From: Cyanodermella asteris
Taxonomy: Eukaryota; Ascomycota; Lecanoromycetes; Ostropales; Stictidaceae
Direction of reading: 5' to 3'
DNA: 64,000 bases
Assembly: GCA_900618795.1 (NCBI GenBank)
Contig: UYJD01000008.1
Location: forward strand, 474,233 to 538,232
How positions within the stretch are numbered: position 1 is the first letter of the stretch; each line of letters begins with the position of its first letter. The notes under the pieces were generated by a model, which saw only the letters and a list, made by a program, of their open reading frames with translations, searched no databases and was not told the DNA's origin. A program made the translations under genes and the position numbers. Positions 57,112 through 64,000 of the stretch are shown piece after piece.

Positions 57112-57679
57112 GTGAGGGGGAGGAGACGTCCTTGGAGGAGGAGGCGAGATTCTTCGACGAGGGGGAGATGGCGGCGGTGGCGCTCTTCTTGGAGGATCGA
57201 CCGTCCAATGCACGTCTTCGTGAAGAGGCAGGGGCTTTCGCCCTCTGCTTGACCTCTGTGAGAGTGTGGTCATCACTCTCCTCATCTGCCGTCGACGGCC
57301 GAAAGACAACGTCACTGGCCTTGCGGCGCCTCTTGTTCTTGATGAGCACGTACTCATCGTCGGTCTCTCCTGCAGTGTCGACGGGCTTGTACGTCTCCCT
57401 GGAAGTCCTCCGGCGCTTGGAATTCTTCTTCGTCGATGATGCGGGCGGGGCGGCTGTGGTAGCTTTATTGAGCTTACCTGCATGTGAGGGAGGAGGAGTC
57501 ATGAGCGAGGCGGCGGGGTCGGATGGAGCAGCCTTCAATTTGGCGAGGCGAGACGGAGTGGCATTCTTGCGCTGGGTGCGACGCAGAGATGCGAGCTTGT
57601 ACTTGCTGCTTGAAGGTGTCCATTCGTCTTCGGCGTCCCTGGGAAGCATGTGAACACCTGAGTCGCGGTGGGGAGACAT
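55705..57679 (-). CDS. Unknown, probably nuclear protein with disordered N-terminus and conserved C-terminal domain
   Basis: Two exons, 57679..56473 and 56423..55705, with a 49-nt intron; 641 residues. The first 300 residues are Ser/Lys/Arg-rich with several bipartite-like basic clusters (KKNSKRRRTSRE, IKNKRRRKAS, SKRRKKN) suggesting nuclear import, and a polyserine run. After a helix (LEQLREQKAAAQAQMQAEME) comes a folded domain spanning the intron: ANKAFRELTMLGAAARDKTI, AIKRYCKWAYPDAGLDAASF, MGTVYGILISHLVFQVVTYD, DTQDIWNALALATTVCHVRD. The C-terminal domain resembles an uncharacterised protein conserved among filamentous ascomycetes, as far as I recall; I cannot name a function. Confidence 0.82.
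57076..57111 (-). repeat. Trinucleotide (GAT)n repeat encoding polyserine
   Basis: About 12 GAT units on the plus strand, read as TCA (Ser) codons in the minus-strand gene. On the plus strand the same tract would code for Asp or Met runs, giving misleading antisense ORFs. Confidence 0.85.
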
Positions 57680-60009
57680 CTTGAGGATGTAATGCTGAGC
57701 TGTCCGTTATAAGGAAGATCAATTGAGATGTACCGAAATGCAAAGCTGATCAGGAGGAACTCTGGTCAAGCCTGCAATGTGTGTGTGGTTGTGGAGGATG
57801 AGAAGAAGCAACGAAGCAAAGTGCGGAAGTGAGGATCGTCCGCTGAATGGAAATTTTCTGATCGCTGTGAGTCGAGGTGGCTGGGGCGAATGACTGACAC
57901 AGATTTCATGCTCTGTATTGTTGCCGGATGCGTCACAGAGCAGCTTAGACGAGGACGAAAAGGCTGAAATGGATCACTAACGAGCAAAAGTCGGGCCTTA
58001 TGGCGACGATACAAATATGCTTCTTCTAGTGTCTTTGTGTTCGAAGAAGAGGGTCGATTTCTAGCTCAAAGGATGGGGAGGAGGGTGATGGTGAGTGAGA
58101 AGTGAACAAAGAGAAATTACCGCATGCGGCAGAAGCTGGTGTAGGAGCTCACTGAGGGCCGCATTCACTTTGCAACCACACATTTTGGCCCAACAATCGA
58201 CCAGCGGACTCGATAGGCTTTCTAAATGTGGGCAAGATGGCAAACACTGCATATTAAAATTGTCGGACACTTTGAGGAAGAAAGGTGTTCATAAGGGCAG
58301 GTCTCGTCTTGACATTCATTCATCTTGAGCTCAGTCGCGGGCTTTGATGCAAATCGAGTACACTTGCAGTACATCATGTGATTTAGCCTCAAAAGTCTCA
58401 CGTCATCTCTCAGTCGCACATTTCAGAAAGCGCATCAGGATTGTTGGCAAGCGCGGAGCAGTATCCCAGATGATTGAGGTTGTGAGAAAGGAGCAGGTCG
58501 TCGCATCCTGTGTGGCTTACATAAGCGCCCTCACCTGCATACGGTCTCGGCGAAGCAGCGTGCCATTCGCCTTGTCTTCATTTCGAAGATGTTATCGATC
58601 TTGTCTGCCAGCTTCTGTGCATAGTGAATGCACTGTTGTGGACCGAAGATTATAATCATATCGCTGTAATGCCATAGTCTGCCACCGCCTCAGTCACGCC
58701 GGGAAGCTGATGGCGCACCAAAACTGCTCAGGATACAGCTAAGGGAAAACAGCCACAAAGGCGCCTACATAAGATCCGCCATACGCGAACCACGGTGTGT
58801 CCGATGGGGTGACATCTGCTGAGACTGCATGGGACTTGACATGCTGGGCAAAGTACGCTGTGGCTGCAACTCCCACTACGGTGATGAGTACCCGTAAATT
58901 CGTCATCGCGCTCAAAATAAGCCCTTATCACAAATGCAAGCTTTGTGATGAAGTGTCGGAGGGGGAGTGAGTGACAACAGGAAGGAAGGTACAGAAGAGA
59001 GCCATATTTAACCCGCTGAGTTGCTGTAGCCTGCGTGTGGTTGTTGGGGCTGGCGTGGGGGAGTTTCTGCATTCGGCGGAACCTGCCAAAGCTTTGACCC
59101 TCATAAGTAGTTCAGTCCTTGATAGCGTTCGGCGGTCATGGACGAACTCGGTCGTGTCTGCTAGAGGATAAAGGTAGGTAGGAACACGAGGGCGATTTAA
59201 CCACCGCACGCTATTTCTCCCGGATTTTGGCGCTATGAACACGCAACGTTCAGGTCGTCGGTCTGTTAGCAGCGTGCGATCATGAACTACACGGTCTATC
59301 GCGGTGCTTATCAAATAGCGAGTGCCTGGACTGGTCAAGGACCACTGCTGCGAAGAAAATCGCTAGTAATGAACATCTGGGCTGGAAAGTCACGAAAAGA
59401 GCGACGGGGCCGTCGTTCGCAACGTGCTGTCCAGCAGAGCCATGTATCAGCGATTTATGGAACTTCCAGAACACTCGTTCCCTAGGATACCCTGGATACC
59501 GTCCGTGTTCTTCTGTTAAACAGCGGAAGTCGATGTTTCGCTTGCTGACCCTATCGACGCCTCATCGATCTGATACCTCGTCTCGGGGCCGGTGATGACG
59601 AACTCTTTCTTGTACGACGAATAAATGATCAAACATGAAAGATACCATACTCTGACTCGAGCATGTAATCCAGGCCTCTGGGGCTGCGCCTGTCACCACT
59701 GTGGAGTGCTCAGATGCCAGCAGGCCATCGTACCCACTTGAGCTACTTCCAAAGCTGCCTGAAGCTCTATCACCTGTGAGCGCATCAAGAGTATACAACT
59801 GCGCTCAAAGCACTAAAGTCGCGCTGAGATGCGTGTACAAGCCTGATCCCATTGCAGATTGCGGCACAAACATCCGGTCATCAATATCATGTGCTGTTAT
59901 CTAGTGGCCGCATCGATGGCCGATGGGTGACCGAAGGGCCGGCCTTGATGAAGGCTATCCGCGGAATGTAAGCCGCAGTTAAGCCGGCCATGTATTGACA
60001 GCGGTTGCA
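57680..60009. other. Long divergent intergenic region with a weak coding trace
   Basis: Most of the region shows nothing. On the minus strand about 59810-59518 reads like protein: LYTLDALTGDRASGSFGSSS, GYDGLLASEHSTVVTGAAPE, and after a possible 46-nt intron FVITGPETRYQIDEASIGSA followed by SETSTSAV and a stop. No start exon joins in phase, and no family is recognised. It may be the 3' end of a gene or a decayed one. Confidence 0.3.
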
Positions 60010-60016
60010 TATATAG
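60010..60016 (+). promoter_or_regulatory. TATA box of the aminotransferase gene
   Basis: TATATAG about 72 bases upstream of the ATG at 60088. Confidence 0.6.
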
Positions 60017-60087
60017 TGCTCATCTGTTCTGATTCAACTATTCCCTTCAGAACTCCGCCACACTCGTCCACTTGGCAACTTACCATC

Positions 60088-61556
60088 ATGCCTCATCCGG
60101 CCTCGAGCCAGTCTATCCGACCCTCGAAAAGATCAAAAATAGTAGATGGAGCAGTGTGGGAATGGATTCACGAAGTATCTACAGCGTCTTCGACACAGCC
60201 CATTAGCAATCTCGGTACCGGTTTCGTCGAGTACAACTCACCAACCTTCCTCTGCGAGGAACATGCCAGGGTGCTGAGCAACGTCTCCGACAACCAATAC
60301 GCCCCAATTGCCGGGATCACCAGTCTCCGGGAAATCATCGCCGATAAATACTCCCTCCGACACAAACGAGACATCGATGCAAGCTCCGAAGTGATCATCA
60401 CAAGTGGAGCCCAGGAAGGGCTTCTCAGCTGCGTGATGGCGTACGTGGAGCCCGGTGACGAGGTGATTCTGATCGAGCCAGTGTTTGCGATGTATATCTA
60501 CCAGGTGGAGATGGCGGGAGGAACGATTCGGTACGTATCGTTGAGAGCGCCGGAGGGCGCGGACGAGAGGGTGGTGTCGGGGAACGAGTGGACGTTGGAT
60601 TTGCAGGAGCTGGAGGGGACGATCACACCGAAGACGAAAGCTATCTACTTCAATAACCCGCATAATCCACTGGGGAAAGTCTTTACCGAATCCGAGTTGC
60701 TTGGGATCGGGAACTTGTGCGTCAAGCACAACCTGCTGCTGATTTCAGACGAGGTGTATGAACGGATTGCGTTTGAGAGACCGCCGCTTTGTGCGGGTCC
60801 GGGAGTGCATATTCCGATGGCGAGTCTGTCGGAGGAGATTGCGTCGCGGACATTGACGGCAGTGTCGTTGGGGAAGCTGTTCAATGCAAGTGGGTGGCGG
60901 GTTGGGTTTGTGGTTGGGCCTAGAGAGCTTGTTGCGCCCGTTGAGGGTACGCACTTGACGCTGCCATATTCCAGTAGCGCACCGGCGCAGAGGGCTTGTG
61001 TGAAGGAGTTGAAGGTTGCGGATGAGAGGAATTGGTGGAGGGAGAATGTGGAAGATTTGGCGAGGAGATGCAAGTTTGTTTGTGATGTGTTGGATGAGGT
61101 CGGATTGACGGTGAGTTGTGGCAGAACGTGAGGCTGTGCAAGTCTTCGGGACTTTATTTCCGGACTTTTTTCTAGCCTTCGAGGAGGTGTGCTAATCAGA
61201 CGTGTCACAGTATACTGCACCCGCCGGTGCATGGTTCGTGTTTGTCAACGTCAGTAGGATAAAGGTCCCGGAGGATTACATCTTTCCAGCGATGGTTCAC
61301 AACTGGGGAAGCACTCTCGACTGGAAAGTTTGCTATTTCTTAGTACAAGAGTTCGGTATTTCTTCAATACCAGGAACCTGTGAGTCAAAACCTTTGTTTC
61401 GGCTGCTCGGGACTGACAAGAACCTGCACAGGCTTTTACTGTCCGGAAAATGCTCACTTGGGGGCAAACTGGGTACGATTCGGCACCTGTAAGTCGGACG
61501 AGGGCCTAGCACTCGCGCGAGAGCGGTTGCTCAAACTCAAGTCATTCGTCAAGTAG
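60088..61556 (+). CDS. PLP-dependent aminotransferase, class I/II (kynurenine aminotransferase type)
   Basis: Transfers amino groups with pyridoxal phosphate. Three exons: 60088..61110, 61211..61379, 61432..61556, introns 100 and 52 nt; 438 residues. Landmarks: NQYAPIAGITSLREIIADKY, ITSGAQEGLLSCVMAYVEPG, VILIEPVFAMY, YFNNPHNPLGKVF (substrate/cofactor Asn and Pro), LLISDEVYERI (Asp binding the PLP ring nitrogen), VSLGKLFNASGWRVGFVVGP with the PLP lysine at Lys263. Exon 3 supplies the carboxylate-binding part ANWVRFGTCKSDEGLALARE. Closest in pattern to Bna3/kynurenine and related glutamine transaminases, but substrate cannot be assigned. The frame without splicing would stop at VSCGRT soon after exon 1. 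Confidence 0.9.
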
Positions 61557-62428
61557 CACAGTCCGCGACGGCATTGGTTCTCACGTGCGGTGTGTTTTAT
61601 TGCAATACCNNNNNNNNNNNNNNNNNNNNNNNNNNNNNNNNNNNNNNNNNNNNNNNNNNNNNNNNNNNNNNNNNNNNNNNNNNNNNNNNNNNNNNNNNNN
61701 NNNNNNNNNNNNNNNNNNNNNNNNNNNNNNNNNNNNNNNNNNNNNNNNNNNNNNNNNNNNNNNNNNNNNNNNNNNNNNNNNNNNNNNNTTACAGTGTCGT
61801 TGATTTTCAAACAATGAAAATGCCCAGGAAACGCATGTACCAAGACTATTACATGACCCGAATTGACGGTCGAAAAAGCTGGGAAACGAATTAGCAGGAA
61901 ACATCTGAGTTTTCAAAAGTACTGCCCGCGAAGCCGAGGTCAGATTCATGATTACATTCTTTCCAACAGGCAAACAGGCATAGTACTCGTACAAGTCGAA
62001 CTCGATGTTTCGATGTGCTGACCTTCTTGACGCCACATGCGGTGATTAAGGTGTGGCTCAACTTGTCTGGAGCACGCAATCCTGCTGACATACGCAAGGA
62101 CCGACGTCATTTGTCAGGCCGAGTCTGCCCGGCGTGGATTGCAAGTGAGCCCCTCTATTGTCCCTCCCTCCCCAATCGTATCAGTCAGCAAAGTGCTTGA
62201 ATCGTCGCCCCTCGTCTAGAAGCAGCCTCGCTTGCTGCCTCGCCTACATATACATTCACCCTGGCGTCATCAACTGTCTTTCGGAGAGTTCTTCTCACAA
62301 ACACTCTCCCACGCGCAACCACCTCCATCGCAACTAGATCAATTCTCCCTGCAATTACCAGTCGCACGACCCGAACGCTTCCAATTACCCCTTCACCTTT
62401 CCGAACTTTCAAAACCACTACAATCAAA
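61557..62428. other. Intergenic, partly unsequenced
   Basis: Includes the assembly gap. ORFs that appear to cross the run of N are meaningless. A minus-strand stretch at about 62036-61900 (HRNIEFDLYEYYACLPVGKN) is protein-like but reaches the gap. The last 150 bases are a pyrimidine-rich leader of the thioredoxin gene. Confidence 0.4.
61610..61788. other. Assembly gap (179 N)
   Basis: Run of N; the true length of missing sequence is unknown. Confidence 0.99.
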
Positions 62429-62832
62429 ATGGCGGAGCCAGGCCCAGCCACTGAAGGAGTCCACAACATCAAGACGTGAGTCGCACTCCTCGCATATCTT
62501 CCGTTCTGGCAGCGTACTAATTCTTCCGCAGCAACGATGAGTGGAAGGGTGTCCTCGCCAACGGTGGCACCATCGTCGTTGACGCCTTCGCCACATGGTG
62601 CGGACCTTGCAAGGCCATCGCACCAATCCTCGCCAAGCTCAGCCAGAAGTACACCGACGTGAAGTTCTACAAGATCGATGTCGACGAGCTGCCCGACGTC
62701 GCCCAGGAGCTTGGTGTCCGCGCCATGCCGACTCTCTTCCTGTTCAAGGACGGCAAGAAGGTCGAGTCTGTCACTGGTGCCAACCCCCCTGCCATTGAGG
62801 CCATGGTCCAGCAGGGTTCGTCTGCCGCATAA
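62429..62832 (+). CDS. Thioredoxin
   Basis: Small cytosolic disulfide reductase. Two exons, 62429..62475 and 62532..62832, with a 56-nt intron (GTGAGT, CTAAT, GCAG); 115 residues. Active site WCGPC at residues 38-42 in the block [20 protein letters not shown], followed by [20 protein letters not shown], the cis-Pro loop [14 protein letters not shown], and [13 protein letters not shown]. The N-terminus ([15 protein letters not shown]) has no targeting signal. Length and motifs are typical of fungal Trx1/TrxA. The intron sits at the usual N-terminal position. Confidence 0.96.
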
Positions 62833-63347
62833 GCGATATCAAGGTGAAGAGGAGGAGCGAGGACAATGATGAAGGACGACGTGTTGAATGAGCTACGGTC
62901 AACTTTGTGCCTAGCGGCCTGCAGTGAGCGCTGCCTTGTGTATAGAACGTGATTTGCAACAGCTTGCGAACGTTCCCTCATAAACCAATATCAATTTGGA
63001 TTTCTGACTTGTGTTGTTGGTCATATCTTCAGTCCAGGAGGCATCGGCTACCTAGAGCAAGCTAGAAAACATTTCCGCAAAATATCCGAGGACTATTTAC
63101 CTATCTATATTTCCAGCAATCAGATGTCTTCATTGGCTATGATCCACCAACCTGACAGACAATCGCTCGCAATAATATCGATCTGTGCCAGAGCTCGCAG
63201 AATAGACTTTGCCGCCCTCAGCCTTGCAGTGACGGTCGCGCGTAGAAAGGGTCAAATGTGGGGCACATGGATCGGTACCTTGCGGAATTGACAACATAGC
63301 ACTCAGATCCCATCATTCTGTTTTGAGTCAATAGGGTTATCTACAAT
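62833..63347. other. Intergenic, nothing recognised
   Basis: 3' flank of thioredoxin and promoter of the D-amino-acid oxidase gene. AT-richer than the coding regions. Confidence 0.5.
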
Positions 63348-64000
63348 ATGGCCGCTCCCAGCAAGGCGGAAAAGCCTCGCATCGTGGTCGTTGGGTGAGT
63401 CAAGATGGCAGCATGCATAAGATTGATACACACTCCCGATCTCTGCAGGTCAACGCGCCAAGATGAGCTCTCCTGGCCGATCTCCAACATCTTCACCTTA
63501 CAAACCTTGATCGCATGCTGATCTCTTTCTTAGAGCCGGCGTATCGGGCCTGACCAGTGCGCTCCAGCTGGCTCAGACCGGCTTGTACAATGTTGCCGTC
63601 GTTGGGAAACACATGCCAGGAGACTATGACATAGTTTATGCCTCACCATGGGCTGGGGCAAACTATCTACCGTGAGATCTTTCCTCGAAACCCCGCCAAG
63701 GCTATTGGGATGCACTTTGTGATGTTGTTGGTGCAAAGGGGTGTTATGCCCAGAGTCAATTGTACTGAAAATCGGTGGTCAGGGTTTCGAAAGCTGGGAC
63801 AGTGGACCAGGAGTACGATCGATATACATGGACAGTACTGGAGCGCTTGACGAGAGAGGTGCCGGAAGCGGGTATACATTTTCAAGGTGAGCTATGCATT
63901 TCATCGAGCATCTTCTTGGCGGGTCTTCCGAAGACGATACTGTCCACGCATTCAACAGCAAGCCAGAATCTGAGTGATTCTCCCTTGACAAACGAACTCG
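63348..64000 (+). CDS. D-amino-acid oxidase, FAD-dependent (5' part; continues past the window)
   Basis: Oxidises D-amino acids to imino acids with release of hydrogen peroxide, normally in peroxisomes. Three exons are visible: 63348..63394, 63534..63671 and 63783..63886, with introns of 139 and 111 nt and a third starting at 63887 (GTGAGC) whose acceptor lies beyond 64000. About 96 residues are encoded here. The FAD dinucleotide-binding motif [20 protein letters not shown] is split by intron 1. It is followed by [20 protein letters not shown] and AGANYLP, which are characteristic of this oxidase and of D-aspartate oxidase, then [20 protein letters not shown]. The two oxidases cannot be told apart without the missing part. 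Confidence 0.85.

Noticed and set aside
61454-62036. ORFs spanning the run of N
   Set aside because: The gap has no sequence, so the frames across it are artefacts.

Overview
The window looks like nuclear DNA of a filamentous ascomycete (Pezizomycotina; the exact class cannot be fixed from sequence alone). Reasons: compact genes with GT-AG introns mostly 47-65 nt long carrying CTRAC/CTGAC branch sites; fungal cell-wall-integrity protein kinase C; a GH15 glucoamylase with a C-terminal CBM20; a GH35 beta-galactosidase with signal peptide; fungal-only families (HET domain, DUF3405); and TOM20, EXO84, BBP/SF1 and CZIB of fungal type. There is no operon structure. No tRNA, rRNA, CRISPR array or retroelement was recognised. 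A 179-base run of N (61610-61788) is an assembly gap.

Layout. 1-8 kb: a small membrane protein, the glucoamylase (both minus), a 2.4 kb gene-poor stretch with a MITE-like inverted repeat, and a secreted carboxylesterase (plus). 8.6-9.9 kb: a damaged multi-exon gene containing a heptanucleotide array made of splice-donor-like units. 10.7-20 kb: a large disordered protein and protein kinase C (minus). 21-30 kb: hemerythrin-domain protein, nucleotidyltransferase-fold protein, a bZIP factor with a Gcn4-type site and small upstream ORFs, and an EF-hand mitochondrial carrier. 30-41 kb: dense housekeeping block: TOM20 and EXO84 from a shared promoter region, an unknown protein, a shortened methyltransferase, BBP/SF1, and a DUF3405 type II membrane protein. 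42-50 kb: a HET-domain gene interrupted by two in-frame stops, CZIB and a large PPR protein from a shared promoter region, and a small Cys/His protein. 52-64 kb: secreted beta-galactosidase, an unknown nuclear-type protein, a kynurenine-type aminotransferase, the assembly gap, thioredoxin, and the start of a D-amino-acid oxidase running off the right edge.

The genes do not form one pathway. Glucoamylase, carboxylesterase and beta-galactosidase are secreted hydrolases, consistent with a saprotroph or plant-associated fungus. The aminotransferase and D-amino-acid oxidase both act on amino acids but are separated by thioredoxin and the gap. No convincing new multi-gene system was found. The most unusual features are the (GGTGAGA)n donor-like array inside a damaged gene, the HET gene with two TAG codons of the kind repeat-induced point mutation would produce, the methyltransferase with an apparent internal deletion, and the MITE-like element. 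Exon boundaries were read by eye from splice consensus, frame and family conservation, without transcript data.
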